In this document: positions 51,471-60,038 of the stretch, one piece after another | Numbering within the stretch: position 1 is the stretch's first letter | How the letters are laid out: the number at the start of each line of letters is the position of its first letter | Assembly (NCBI RefSeq): GCF_044872765.1 | Contig: NZ_CP085253.1 | Span: forward strand, 1,922,001 to 1,986,000 | Origin: Micrococcus sp023147585 | GTDB lineage: Bacteria; Actinomycetota; Actinomycetes; Actinomycetales; Micrococcaceae | Direction of reading: 5' to 3' | Length of the DNA stretch: 64,000 bases | Notes under the pieces: model-generated | What the model was told of the DNA's origin: nothing | The model's input: only the letters and a program-made list of their open reading frames with translations | Database searches by the model: none | Program-made: the position numbers and the translations under genes

Positions 51471-52721
51471 TCAGTCCGGGATGCTGGGGGACTGTGCCGG
51501 CGAGGCGGCCGTGGAGGCGGCGGGCTCCGCGGAGGGATCCCCCGTCCCCTCAGCGGGGGTGGCCGAGGGCGAGGCGGCGCTCTCCGCGGCGGCGGCCGCA
51601 CTCGAGGAGGCCGCGGCGGCGGCCGCCGCACCCTGGAACGGGCGGGGCGGCTGGCCCGGGGCCACGGGGCCCGGGGCGCCCTCGGGGCGGTCGATCGTGG
51701 ACTGGTCCGTGAGCTGGTCCTCGGGGATCCGCCCGGTGGGCAGCGCGCGGGCCGCCTGGAGGGACTCCTCGTCCATCTGCGCGTCCAGGAAGAACGGGGA
51801 GCTCTTCTGGATGATCTCGCGGTAGTGCGAGGGGTCCTTCAGCACGGTGTCCGCGAGGTGGTCGCGGGCCTGGGTGACCACGGTCGTGCTCTGGGCGACG
51901 GGGGAGTCCTCCACCTGGGTGAGGCCGTCGTTGGCGTCGCCGTAGCCCTCCATGGCGCCGAAGATGACGGAGACCATCTCGGTGCCGTCCTCGGTGCAGG
52001 CCCACCCGGTGCGCTGGGGAAGCAGGGGTGCGCCGTCCTGGCCGCCCACCATGCCCGGACGCAGCAGCGCGAGCAGGCCCTTGCCTGAGGCCTCGTCGAA
52101 GGAGTACTCGTCGGCCACGGCGGCGGGCTCGGGCCGGCACCAGTCGAGGCGCTCGCCGTCGAGGTTGTGCTGGTAGCTCACGGTGACCACGGGCATGCCG
52201 GTGCTGCGCTTCGAGTCGCCCTGGTAGACGCAGGACAGGAACTCGTGGGTGGCGTCGCGCGAGGCGTACTGGTCCACGAAGCCGATGGCCGACGGATTCG
52301 GGATGTGGGTGGCGACGGCGTCCATGGTCCGCTGGTCCAGCACGTCCCGCGTGCAGTTCATGACGGAGACGGTGTTGTTCTTCGCGGCGGCCACAGACTG
52401 CCAGCCGCCGGAGGCGGCGCCGTCCTTGATGCCGGGGCCCACGGTCTGCAGGGCCTCGCGGGGCTCGGGGCGGCGCGTCCCCTCCGCGGCGGCCGAAGCC
52501 CTGGCGGCGGCCACGCGGGACGCGGCGGCGGCGGCCGGGTCCGTGGGGGTGGGGTCCGCGGTGGAGGCGGCGCCGGTGGCGGACGCGGACGCCGTGGGGC
52601 TGGGCGACGGGGTGGTGCCGCCCGACTCTCCGCCCGCGGCACAGCCGGCCAGGACGAGCGCGAGGGCGGCGGTGCCGGCGGCCGCGGCGGCGCGGCGACG
52701 CGGGGACTCGGGGTAGGACAT
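51471..52721 (-). CDS. Secreted lipoprotein of unknown function with low-complexity ends
   Basis: A 416-residue exported protein. The signal peptide has Arg residues (PRRRAAAAAG) and a clean lipobox LVLAGC at residues 22-27. A Ser/Thr/Pro/Ala-rich linker (about 28-95) precedes a cysteine-containing domain (NNTVSVMNCTRDVLDQRTMD, FLSCVYQGDSKR, WCRPEPAAV, WACTEDGTEM) where four cysteines could form two disulfides. A second Ala/Pro/Ser-rich tail of about 80 residues follows. Its place next to DUF3151 and fba suggests it belongs to that conserved neighbourhood; no function can be assigned. Confidence 0.82.
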   Translation of the reverse strand: MSYPESPRRRAAAAAGTAALALVLAGCAAGGESGGTTPSPSPTASASATGAASTADPTPTDPAAAAASRVAAARASAAAEGTRRPEPREALQTVGPGIKDGAASGGWQSVAAAKNNTVSVMNCTRDVLDQRTMDAVATHIPNPSAIGFVDQYASRDATHEFLSCVYQGDSKRSTGMPVVTVSYQHNLDGERLDWCRPEPAAVADEYSFDEASGKGLLALLRPGMVGGQDGAPLLPQRTGWACTEDGTEMVSVIFGAMEGYGDANDGLTQVEDSPVAQSTTVVTQARDHLADTVLKDPSHYREIIQKSSPFFLDAQMDEESLQAARALPTGRIPEDQLTDQSTIDRPEGAPGPVAPGQPPRPFQGAAAAAAASSSAAAAAESAASPSATPAEGTGDPSAEPAASTAASPAQSPSIPD

Positions 52722-52888
52722 GGCGTGGGCTCCTTCGACGGCATCGCGGGCCGGGCGCGCGGAGAGATGCCTCCCGGCCGGATGCTCGCCCTACGGTACC
52801 GGACCGCTGGATAGACTCGCGGGCGAGACCGCTCCGCACGGTGACCCCACGCGGAACGCCCGAGGCACCCGAGGAAGAGGAGCACCGC

Positions 52889-53338
52889 ATGTCCGAGTCC
52901 CTGATCGGCCGCAACCTGATGGAGCCCGCGGCCACGCGGCTGCCGGAGGAGCCGGAGGTGCTCGCCCGGCTCGAGGCGGGCGACCTCCCGGAGGACATCG
53001 TGCCCGTGGCCCCCACCTCCTCCCTCGTGTGGGCGCTCATGGCCGAGGATGCCTGGAGCGAGGGCCGTGCCGTGGACTCCTACGCGTATGCCCGCGTGGG
53101 CTACCACCGCGGCCTGGACGCTCTGCGCAAGGCCGGCTGGCGCGGCGCGGGCCCCGTGCCGTGGAGCCATGAGCCGAACCGCGGCTTCCTCCTGAGCCTG
53201 TACTCCCTCGGCCGCGCGGCCGCCGGCATCGGCGAGTCCGAGGAGGTCGAGCGCATCCGCACCTTCCTGCGCGACTCGGACCCCACGGCCGCCGAGCAGA
53301 TCGAGGCCTCCCAGCAGGGCGGGGCCGCGCGGGCCTGA
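52889..53338 (+). CDS. DUF3151 family protein
   Basis: A 149-residue actinobacterial protein. Recognised by NLMEPAATRLPEEPEVLARL, the segment APTSSLVWALMAEDAWSEG, SYAYARVGYHRGLDALRKAG and GPVPWSHEPNRGFLLSLYSLG. Members are all-helical and of unknown function, and are often found near fba as here. GAAGAGGAG before the ATG at 52889 is the ribosome-binding site. The tdk gene follows after 7 bases. Confidence 0.88.
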   Translation: MSESLIGRNLMEPAATRLPEEPEVLARLEAGDLPEDIVPVAPTSSLVWALMAEDAWSEGRAVDSYAYARVGYHRGLDALRKAGWRGAGPVPWSHEPNRGFLLSLYSLGRAAAGIGESEEVERIRTFLRDSDPTAAEQIEASQQGGAARA

Positions 53339-53345
53339 GGCCGGC

Positions 53346-54017
53346 GTGAGGCACTCCAGGGACGCCGACGACGACGTGGCCAAGCTCTACTTCCGCTACG
53401 GGGCGATGAACTCCGGCAAGTCCACGGGACTGCTGCAGGCGGCCTTCAACTACCAGGAGCGCGGCCAGCGCGTGCTGCTGGCGAAGCCGGCGGTCGACAC
53501 GAAGGGCGACGCACGGATCCTCTCCCGCCTGGGCGTCTCGAGCCCGGTGGACTTCGTGATCCCGTCGGGCGCCGACGTCGTGGAGCTGTTCCGCCGGCAC
53601 GCCGCCGGCGACGACCCGGACGCGCTCCTGGACCACGTGGACGCGGCGCCCGTGGCGTGCCTGCTCGTGGACGAGGCGCAGTTCCTCGAGCCGCGCCAGG
53701 TGGACGACCTCCTGCGCATCGCGGTGCTGGAGGGCGTGCCGGTGATGGCCTACGGCATCCGCACGGACTTCCGCACGCACTCGTTCCCCGGCTCCGCCCG
53801 CCTGCTGGAGGTGGCGCACTCCCTCGAGGAGCTCAAGACCATCTGCCGCTGCGGGCGCAAGGCCGTCTTCAACACCCGCAAGGTGGTGGACGCCGCCACG
53901 GGCGCCGGGCGCTTCGTGTTCGAGGGGGACCAGGTGGCCATCGACGGCGTCGAGGTCACCTACGAGTCGCTGTGCGCGGCGTGCTACCTGGACGAGTCGG
54001 GCGGCCGACTGGGCTGA
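53346..54017 (+). CDS. tdk: Thymidine kinase, type II
   Basis: A 223-residue tetrameric-type enzyme that phosphorylates thymidine in the salvage route. P-loop YGAMNSGKST (about residues 20-29), ACLLVDEAQFLEPRQVDDL with the catalytic Glu/Asp, VMAYGIRTDFRTHSFPGS and a zinc ribbon CRCGRKAVFNTRK ... CAACYLDE. The GTG at 53346 gives a 15-residue leader; a start closer to KLYFRYGAMN is not available as ATG. Probably co-transcribed with the DUF3151 gene. Confidence 0.94.
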   Translation: MRHSRDADDDVAKLYFRYGAMNSGKSTGLLQAAFNYQERGQRVLLAKPAVDTKGDARILSRLGVSSPVDFVIPSGADVVELFRRHAAGDDPDALLDHVDAAPVACLLVDEAQFLEPRQVDDLLRIAVLEGVPVMAYGIRTDFRTHSFPGSARLLEVAHSLEELKTICRCGRKAVFNTRKVVDAATGAGRFVFEGDQVAIDGVEVTYESLCAACYLDESGGRLG

Positions 54018-54047
54018 CGTTGGAGCCTGGCGGGACGGGCGACCCCG

Positions 54048-54317
54048 TCACCGCGGCCGGTAGTCCTCGCGCACCGCCCGCTGGATGGCCTCGATCCGCT
54101 CGCCCGTCCACTCCTGCCCGAGCACGGCCGCCCAGTAGGGGGTCAGGCCGGGCTGGGAGGGGCGGGAGAGGAGCTGGCCGCGGCGGGGCGCGCCGGTGGG
54201 GGACGACGGCGGCGCGGGTGGGTACGAGACACGCTCGCCCGCGCGCTCGGGCCACCTCCACCAGGGTGGCCGAGGAGCGGGAGGGCGGGGGCGCTGGAGA
54301 TCGACGTCGGTCGACAC
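54048..54317 (-). CDS. Small Pro/Arg-rich protein of unknown function
   Basis: An 89-residue protein. The N-terminal half is Pro/Arg-rich; the C-terminal 30 residues (GLTPYWAAVLGQEWTGERI) look like a folded conserved end. The GTG at 54317 has TAAGCT exactly 6 nt upstream, the leaderless pattern seen elsewhere, which supports it as a real gene. It converges on tdk. Confidence 0.55.
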   Translation of the reverse strand: MSTDVDLQRPRPPAPRPPWWRWPERAGERVSYPPAPPSSPTGAPRRGQLLSRPSQPGLTPYWAAVLGQEWTGERIEAIQRAVREDYRPR

Positions 54318-54646
54318 GGGGTCAGCTTAGACAGGGGCCGGGGCGGGAACGTGAACGGCGCCCGTCGTCCGACGGTCGACGGCCGGTGTCGTGCGAATCC
54401 TTCGAGTGGTCATCCTGCACTCGTCTCCTGAGGGCCGCCTGGCGGAGGCGGCCCGCGCTCTGGAGGCGGCTCTGGCGGCGGGGGCTCACGGAGGGGCGGT
54501 GACGCATCGCCCGGGGTGGAGTGCCGGCGCCGCCCCCGCACCCGCCACCTTGATGGCAGGATGAGCTCGGCGGCGTCGCCGCCTCCGGTGGCACCCGCCG
54601 TTGCTCGGGTGCGCCCGACCCGACCGAACCCCGTGAGGACCGCCCC
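54318..54646. other. Intergenic stretch without recognisable gene
   Basis: No supported coding region. The part 54420-54600 is G/C-rich with several short open frames that lack start signals. A GTGAGGA ribosome-binding-like sequence near 54631-54637 belongs to the next gene. Confidence 0.5.
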
Positions 54647-54961
54647 ATGACCGCCGCACCGGACCCCACCGACGTCAACGGCCTGCATCCGGAGCCCGCG
54701 CTCCCGGACCCGGCAGACTTCGACCTCGATGAGGACTGCTGCCTCGGGGGCTGCTGCGAGAAGGGCGCGGCCTATCGTGCCGCCCTGGACGCGGTGGAGC
54801 AGGCGAGGATCGAGCGGGCTGCGGCCGTTGTCGAGATGCAACGAAGACTGCGCACGGCTCGCGGCGAACTTTTCGTAGAAGACGCGGAATCCGAACCGTG
54901 CGAAAAATGCGTACGCGACTACCTGCGCCTCCCGAAGGCGGAGGGTCAGCCAAAAACGTAG
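54647..54961 (+). CDS. Small cysteine-containing protein of unknown function
   Basis: A 104-residue protein with an acidic N-terminus, a cysteine cluster DEDCCLGGCCEKG (residues 27-39) and a second pair CEKCVRDYLRLP near the end, which together could bind a metal. The middle is helical (AALDAVEQARIERAAAVVEM). The first copy of the 41-bp repeat lies inside the gene (54830-54870), encoding VEMQRRLRTARGE; everything after it may therefore be foreign to the original gene. Confidence 0.6.
   Translation: MTAAPDPTDVNGLHPEPALPDPADFDLDEDCCLGGCCEKGAAYRAALDAVEQARIERAAAVVEMQRRLRTARGELFVEDAESEPCEKCVRDYLRLPKAEGQPKT
54830..54870 (+). repeat. 41-bp dispersed repeat, copy A
   Basis: Starts TGTCGAGATGC and ends CGAAC. 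Aligned without gaps to copies B (56623), C (61287) and D (62366). It lies within the 3' part of the small cysteine-protein gene. Confidence 0.75.
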
Positions 54962-55142
54962 AACCTCATCCCGTTCTGGCGCGTTGCTTGTGGCGAGTCA
55001 CGTGGCGAGGGTGCGGCGGCCGCAACGCGGCGCCCCACCCCTGCAGCACCGGTTCGCCACAAACGACCGATTGCGCCGACTGGGTGCGGAACGGCGCGCC
55101 GGCGCCTTCTCCGGCACTTGCTTCCTGGCTAGCGTGAGACAC

Positions 55143-55628
55143 ATGTGCGGGGATGAGCAGTCGGTCAGCGTATGTGTGCAGGGGGACTCCATCTTGGGGC
55201 AGGAGTGCCTGAGGTCCATGATGTGGCCGTGGAGTGTGGAACGTCTTCGGTTGCCCTGTGTCGGATTGTCGTGGGGCGGGCCGGGGGAGACGTTTAAGGT
55301 GCAGGGGGCCTATGCCTCGGAGCCGCACCGGTACGAGGACCTCAACTTCCAGGAGGTCGGTCTCGTAGCCGAAGACTTCGGCCGCGGCCGGCCGGCGTGG
55401 CCGGACCGATGCTTTTCGTTGACGTTGTTCCCGGAGTATTCCCCCAAAGTGGGGTGGCTCCGCCTGCGGGTGGTGGAGGTGGAAGGGTCCCAGGAGTTCC
55501 AGGCTCAGGTCACGTTGCGTCCGCGTTCGGAGGCGGGGGGCTGTCAGGCCGACCTGGACTGGTGGGAACGTCAGCTTGAGGGCCTCTCGGCAAAAATGAA
55601 GGAGTGGGCCCAGCCTGGCCGGCGGTAA
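55143..55628 (+). CDS. Hypothetical protein
   Basis: A 161-residue soluble protein (MCGDEQSVSVCVQGDSILGQ...; C-terminus LDWWERQLEGLSAKMKEW). GC content is lower than in the core. TAGCGT lies 7 nt before the ATG at 55143, which favours this start over the longer open frame from 54984. I do not recognise the family; the pattern of beta strands with a terminal amphipathic helix resembles small immunity or phage proteins, which is only an impression. Confidence 0.6.
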   Translation: MCGDEQSVSVCVQGDSILGQECLRSMMWPWSVERLRLPCVGLSWGGPGETFKVQGAYASEPHRYEDLNFQEVGLVAEDFGRGRPAWPDRCFSLTLFPEYSPKVGWLRLRVVEVEGSQEFQAQVTLRPRSEAGGCQADLDWWERQLEGLSAKMKEWAQPGRR

Positions 55629-55759
55629 GAGGGGGCTTTCAGAACGCGTCCCCCGGGTTGAAGCGGGCGGTGGTGACGAGTCTTGTGGCACTTTTCGCAT
55701 CTGACCCAAACGACCGTTTACGCACGTGTCAGGGATCGCCAAAGCCCTGACTTGGCACC

Positions 55760-55981
55760 TCAACGGGATCGGTTTCGAGGGTGTTGACGCGCTTGACGCT
55801 CATTTCCTCTGCGGTAGTTGCCTGTCAGGCGCGCCATGAACTCCTGGGGGTCGCCCGCTTCGACGTCCTCTAAGAAGGAAGCCGCTCTGACGCCCCGCAA
55901 GACCGTCGCCTGCTTGCCGCGATGCGTAATGATCACTTCACCAGCTCGTTCGACGTAATCGAACCCCTCAGGTCTTGGCAT
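55760..55981 (-). CDS. Phd/YefM-type antitoxin (orphan)
   Basis: A 73-residue protein of the prevent-host-death fold: FDYVERAGEVIITHRGKQAT, VLRGVRAASFLEDVEAG and MARLTGNYRRGNE. The VIITHRGK stretch is the family hallmark. TAGGCT lies 7 nt before the ATG, a leaderless promoter that the protein itself might repress. No PIN or RelE toxin gene is found within 300 bases on either side, so it is an orphan or its toxin is unrecognised. Confidence 0.75.
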   Translation of the reverse strand: MPRPEGFDYVERAGEVIITHRGKQATVLRGVRAASFLEDVEAGDPQEFMARLTGNYRRGNERQARQHPRNRSR

Positions 55982-56284
55982 AACGGCGAGCCTACTGATC
56001 AGGCCTCCCCTCGGACCAGCACATTTTTCTGAGGCGTGAGCGGCCGCAGCGCCGCCGTGTAGCTCAAACGAAGGTTTTTGCTACACCGCTAGGACTGCCC
56101 GTCGATCGACGATGACCCGCCTGGCCTGAGCTCTCAAGTGTGCGAGTAGGAATATCCCTAGATGCGCGGTGGTGAAAAGTGTGCATCTGAGGGGGTTCCC
56201 ACTTGCGTGGGGTGGGGTACACCCATCTGTACGCGCTGACCTGCGGCGTTGTGGGTTGTGCCGAGCGTGCTGCCGGAGTCCCTT
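55982..56284. other. Intergenic stretch without recognisable gene
   Basis: Between the divergently placed antitoxin start and the NIPSNAP stop there is no supported gene. The base composition is lower in GC than the core, and open frames here lack start signals. Confidence 0.5.
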
Positions 56285-56599
56285 TCAGTGTCCCTGGGGT
56301 AGGAGCGGCCGCATGAAGGTGCGCTCGTACCGCAGGACGCACCCGGACTCGTCTCGAATCCGGTCAGCGGCGATGAAGTCCGGGTGGGTGCCGAACAAGG
56401 TGCGGTACTGCTCGTAGGCAGCCAGGCTGGGGAAGCTGAACAGGGCTTCCGCACGGTCACTCGCGCCTTCCGCGGGTAGGTAGTACCCGTGGTGGGTGCC
56501 GCCGTGTTCGTCGACAAGCCGCATCCAAGCACGGGCGAACTGTTCAAAGGCCGCGATCTGGTCGGGGTCGATGGTGTAGTGGACGACACAGGTGATCAC
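56285..56599 (-). CDS. NIPSNAP-family protein
   Basis: A 104-residue dimeric alpha-beta-barrel protein: ITCVVHYTIDPDQIAAFEQF, ARAWMRLVDEHGGTHHGYYL, ALFSFPSLAAYEQYRTLFG and a C-terminal YERTFMRPLLP. These match the NIPSNAP pattern. The function is unknown. The GTG at 56599 starts the conserved part; repeat copy B lies only 24 bases upstream (56623-56663), so the native promoter region has been replaced or interrupted. Confidence 0.85.
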   Translation of the reverse strand: MITCVVHYTIDPDQIAAFEQFARAWMRLVDEHGGTHHGYYLPAEGASDRAEALFSFPSLAAYEQYRTLFGTHPDFIAADRIRDESGCVLRYERTFMRPLLPQGH

Positions 56600-56622
56600 A
56601 TCCACAACGATAGGCCCACAGG

Positions 56623-56663
56623 TGTCGAGATGCGCCGTACTTTGCACACGACGCGCCTTGAAC
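56623..56663 (+). repeat. 41-bp dispersed repeat, copy B
   Basis: Starts TGTCGAGATGC, ends CTTGAAC. It is the most divergent full copy. It lies directly 5' of the NIPSNAP gene. Confidence 0.7.
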
Positions 56664-56820
56664 ATTGCACAGTCAGGCCCGGAGCCACCCGCCTGCGCAA
56701 AGTCGTGGCAGACCGGCTCTGGAAGCGTTGAGGCCACTCGTGCGATGAAAGCAGTCGGCTCGAACGGATCGTCTCCGTCGAAACGCCAGCTCCGTCGATC
56801 AGCGTGTCTGATCGTCTCGG

Positions 56821-56999
56821 CTAGACGGCCTTGGAAGCGCCGGAGTCGATGACGACCTCAGCACCAACCAGTCCGGCCGTGACGGGTGAAACCAGGAAGG
56901 TGATGAGGGCGGCCACTTCTTCCGGCTCGACGAGGCGGCCGGTGGTCAGCCCGAACGCTGCAGGCATGGCTTCCATGAAGTCGCTATACGACGCGCCCT
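56821..56999 (-). pseudogene. C-terminal fragment of a short-chain dehydrogenase
   Basis: The minus frame from about 56999 reads ASYSDFMEAMPAAFGLTTGR, LVEPEEVAALITFLVSP, TAGLVGAEVVIDSGASKAV and stop. This is the usual C-terminal quarter of an SDR oxidoreductase (PEEVA ... GxxxxxDGG-like). The Rossmann part and catalytic Tyr-Lys are absent. It is cut at CTAG (56999-57002) by an IS481-type end. Confidence 0.75.
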
Positions 57000-57000
57000 A

Positions 57001-57115
57001 GTTGTACTGCTCGGGGACGTTGATCAATCATGAGAACGGCGGCTGGTTACCGCAGGATGTATGCGGCCGGTGGTGGTTGTAGTAGTGCAGCCAGCCGTCC
57101 CGCTCGCCCCGGCGT
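57001..57115 (-). mobile_element. 3' end fragment of an IS481-family element
   Basis: The outer end TAGTTGTACTGCTCGGGG is followed on the minus strand by a transposase C-terminus GWLHYYNHHRPHTSCGNQPP and stop. Only the last 30 or so codons remain. Confidence 0.7.
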
Positions 57116-57277
57116 TCGGCCTCTGAGGTGTAGCAGTCCCCTCTAACGATGACTCCCGTGTCGGGTTCTCTGAAGCTCAGAGGTCAGTTGGGTAGTTTGG
57201 TTCTCCCTCTAGGCTGGTCGGCGCGTGAAGGTCCGCTCCGGTCGTATGCTTCCCCGGGGAAGTACCCTAGGCCTGTG

Positions 57278-58231
57278 ATGACTAATGCTCGTGTCCTCGA
57301 GCTGTTGGCGCTGCTCGGCTCCCGGCCGTCCTGGTCCGGCACCGAGCTGGCTCAGCGGCTCGAAGTGAGCGGGCGAACCCTCCGGCGGGACATCACTGCG
57401 TTGCAGGATCTCGGCTATCCGATCGTAACGATGCCCGGTACTGGTGGGGGGTACCGTCTCGATCCCGGTGCGGCGCTGCCTCCACTGCCCGTGACTTCGG
57501 ACGAAGGCGTGATTCTGGCCTGGGCGTTGAGAGAGTTCGCCGCCTCCACCACTGCCGGCCTTTCACAGCAGGCGCAGTCCGTTCTGGAGAAGGTCCTGGG
57601 GGCGTTGTCGACGGGCGCCCGCCGTCGTGCCGGATCGATGCAGCACCTGAGCTCCGCGAGCTCAGTGGGGGCTCGGGCGGACATCGATGTGGCCGTACTG
57701 AGCCGTCTGGCTACCGCCGTGCGCGACGGCGCCGAGCTGGAGATCGCCTACGGCGACCGCGACGGCAACCAGACGACGCGTGGCATCGAACCGCATGCGA
57801 TCCTGACGCACAACCGCCGACTCTACCTGGTAGCCCATGACGGGCTACGTCAGGACTGGCGCCTGTTCCGCCTCGACCGCATCACGACAGCCCAGGGCAC
57901 CGGGCGGATCTTCCGCCACCGGCCCCTGCCCTACACAGACCCCGTCGACTATCTGGAACGACAGCTGACCGCTGCACGTCGGACATTCCAGGTGACGGCG
58001 ACGGTGCAGGCGCCCGCAGGCCAGGTTGCTCGCCAGCTCAAGACCGCGGCCGACGTCATTTCCGTGGGGCCGGATCGGTGCGAGGTGACCATGCCAGCCG
58101 ACGACCTGGACTGGGCGCTGTTCGTGCTGGTGACCCTCCATGCGGACTTCACCGTCGACACCCCGGAGGAAGCAAGGCAGGCCGCACGGACCTGGTCGCT
58201 GCGTCTCCGGGGTGCGACAGAGGACGTCTGA
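57278..58231 (+). CDS. WYL-domain transcriptional regulator
   Basis: A 317-residue regulator. The N-terminal winged helix is SWSGTELAQRLEVSGRTLRR, DITALQDLGYPIVTMPGTGG and GYRLDPGAALPPLPVTSDE. The WYL domain (about 140-225) has RGIEPHAILTHNRRLYLVAH and DGLRQDWRLFRLDRI, followed by a WCX-like C-terminal domain. Such proteins sense nucleotides or small ligands and often control neighbouring enzymes or defence genes. It converges on the epoxide hydrolase, a likely partner. The ATG at 57278 is chosen; GTG three bases earlier is possible. Confidence 0.9.
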   Translation: MTNARVLELLALLGSRPSWSGTELAQRLEVSGRTLRRDITALQDLGYPIVTMPGTGGGYRLDPGAALPPLPVTSDEGVILAWALREFAASTTAGLSQQAQSVLEKVLGALSTGARRRAGSMQHLSSASSVGARADIDVAVLSRLATAVRDGAELEIAYGDRDGNQTTRGIEPHAILTHNRRLYLVAHDGLRQDWRLFRLDRITTAQGTGRIFRHRPLPYTDPVDYLERQLTAARRTFQVTATVQAPAGQVARQLKTAADVISVGPDRCEVTMPADDLDWALFVLVTLHADFTVDTPEEARQAARTWSLRLRGATEDV

Positions 58232-58239
58232 TCAGCGAC

Positions 58240-59370
58240 TCAGCCCAGGTTCGCGAAGAAGGCGCGGAGGTCGTCGGCGACCACGTGCGGCTGCTCCCAC
58301 GCGGCGAAGTGGCCGCCTCGGTCTGCAACGCTCCACCGCAGAACCCGGTCTGACTTCTCTGCCAGGCGTCGGACCGGTCGGCCGATGTCGTCGGGCATCA
58401 CCAGGATCCCGGTGGGCGCGGTGGACGGGGCCAGTGGTTCGGACCAGTCGGGCAGGCCGTACTTGTAGTACCGGGCGGAGGAGCCGGCGGTACGGAAGAA
58501 CCAGTACAGCGAGACGACGGTGAGCACCTCGTCGCGGTCCAACACCTCGTCGGGCCCTCCCCCGATCCGGGACCAGTCGTGGAACCGTTCGACCAGCCAG
58601 GACATCAGGCCCACGGGGGAGTCTGTGAGTGCGTAGGCCAGGGACTGCGGGCGGGTGGACTGGAGCATGGCGTAGGCGCCGATGTCATAGGTATAGCGGT
58701 AGCCATCGGCGACAGCCCGAGCCTCCTCCGGATCCGACATGTCCGCGGTCTTCTCGGTGAGCCCCTCCCCGCCGAGCATGCCCGTGGTGTGAACACCGAC
58801 GACCCGGTCCGGGTACTGCAGCCCAAGATCGCGGACCACACCCGCACCGGTGTCATAGCCGTGGGCGGCGAAGCGGGAGTAGCCCAGGCGGCTCATCAGC
58901 TCAGCGAAGGCGCCGGCCGCTCGGCTGAGCGTCCATCCGTTGATCGGGCCGGGGATGCCGAAGCCTGGAATGGTGGGGATGACCAGGTGGAAAGCCGGGC
59001 CGTTATCCGGTTCAGTCAGCAGCGGAGCCAAGCCGAGGAAGTCCGTAGGCCCGCTTGGCCACCCATGGACCAGCAGGAGAGGGGTGGCATCAGCGTGGGA
59101 CGAGCGCAGGTGGAAGAAATGGATGTCCTCGCTCTGGATCTTCGTGAGGAACTGGGGCGTGCCGTTGAGTCGGGTCTCCTGGGCGCGCCAATCGAAGCCG
59201 GTGCGCCAGTACTCGGCAAGCTCCTGGGCATGATTCAGCGGGAGACCATCGGACCAGCCGGCATCTGGGCGCTCGTCGGGCCAGCGGGTCTGCTCCAGAC
59301 GTCGGCGGAGGTCAGCAAGCTCGGTGTCAGGGATATGCAACGTGTAAGAGCGGATCTCAGGTGTGCTCAT
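58240..59370 (-). CDS. Epoxide hydrolase-type alpha/beta hydrolase
   Basis: A 376-residue enzyme with the EHN N-terminal domain (RSYTLHIPDTELADLRRRLE) and alpha/beta-hydrolase core. HGWPSGPTDFLGLAPLL carries the oxyanion hole; the nucleophile elbow is AAHGYDTGAGVVRDLG with Asp, as in epoxide hydrolases; the catalytic His is near DRGGHFAAWEQPH. A lid tyrosine is likely in the YWFFRTAGSSARYYKYG region. It detoxifies or metabolises epoxides. TAGCGT lies 7 nt before the ATG at 59370. Confidence 0.9.
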   Translation of the reverse strand: MSTPEIRSYTLHIPDTELADLRRRLEQTRWPDERPDAGWSDGLPLNHAQELAEYWRTGFDWRAQETRLNGTPQFLTKIQSEDIHFFHLRSSHADATPLLLVHGWPSGPTDFLGLAPLLTEPDNGPAFHLVIPTIPGFGIPGPINGWTLSRAAGAFAELMSRLGYSRFAAHGYDTGAGVVRDLGLQYPDRVVGVHTTGMLGGEGLTEKTADMSDPEEARAVADGYRYTYDIGAYAMLQSTRPQSLAYALTDSPVGLMSWLVERFHDWSRIGGGPDEVLDRDEVLTVVSLYWFFRTAGSSARYYKYGLPDWSEPLAPSTAPTGILVMPDDIGRPVRRLAEKSDRVLRWSVADRGGHFAAWEQPHVVADDLRAFFANLG

Positions 59371-59514
59371 GGTTCCGACGCTAGAGAGGCTTGTGGCCGG
59401 TATCTGGCCACAACTGAGCGGACGTGCGTGGGCCGCCGGCTTCATCAGAGGGCACCGGCGAAACGACCCGGGGGGGGCAGCAGCCGGGAGGCTGGCCGTG
59501 GCAGTGAAAGTCGA

Positions 59515-59995
59515 CCCCGCATCGTGCATCATTGCCGCGGTCGCGGTCTGTGCGGTTTTGTCGTCGTGGATCTCGGCGTAGGCGAAGCCGGCGTGGTCAT
59601 CGATGACGATGCGGACTTAGGCCCTGCCCATCGACGGCTCGCTGTACTTATTCCTGGGCTTGTCCGGTGTGGCTGCCCGGTTCTTCGCCCTCTGGCGCCG
59701 GCTGATGTAGCGCCGGCCGCCGTCGGGGATGTTGCCGAGCTTCTTCACGTCGACGTGGAGCATCGCGCCGGGGTGGTCGTGTTCGCAGCGTGGAACAGGT
59801 TTCCCGGTGGCTCGGTCGACATGGGAGAGCCGGTTGAGGCGCGCGTCGGCCAGGACCCGGTGAGCCGTCGATGGGGCGATCCCCCGTCGACATGCGAGCT
59901 GCACGGGTTCCTCCCCGAGGCGGAGACGCTGCTGGATGCACCGCATCGTCGTGGCTTGGCTGGTCTTGTTCGGCGAGTGGTGCGGGCGTGAGGAT
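59515..59995 (-). pseudogene. Relic of an IS481-family transposase
   Basis: The minus strand reads APSTAHRVLADARLNRLSHV, DRATGKPVPRCEHDHPGAML, HVDVKKLGNIPDGGRRYISR and KNRAATPDKPRNKYSEP, the first half of an IS481 transposase core. The frame breaks near 59620; a further fragment AYAEIHDDKTAQTAT appears in another frame near 59560-59600. Both termini are missing. Confidence 0.75.
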
Positions 59996-60032
59996 CCATC
60001 CTGCGTCGGCTGGCCGGCGTGGTAACTGTCGG

Positions 60033-60038
60033 CCTAGC
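60033..60038 (+). repeat. Left target duplication of the IS481-family element
   Basis: CCTAGC occurs here and at 61133-61138, directly outside both ends. Confidence 0.8.

Noticed and set aside
56064..56342. 92-codon minus frame overlapping the NIPSNAP 3' end
   Set aside because: It overlaps the clearly conserved NIPSNAP gene and has a shadow-like composition.
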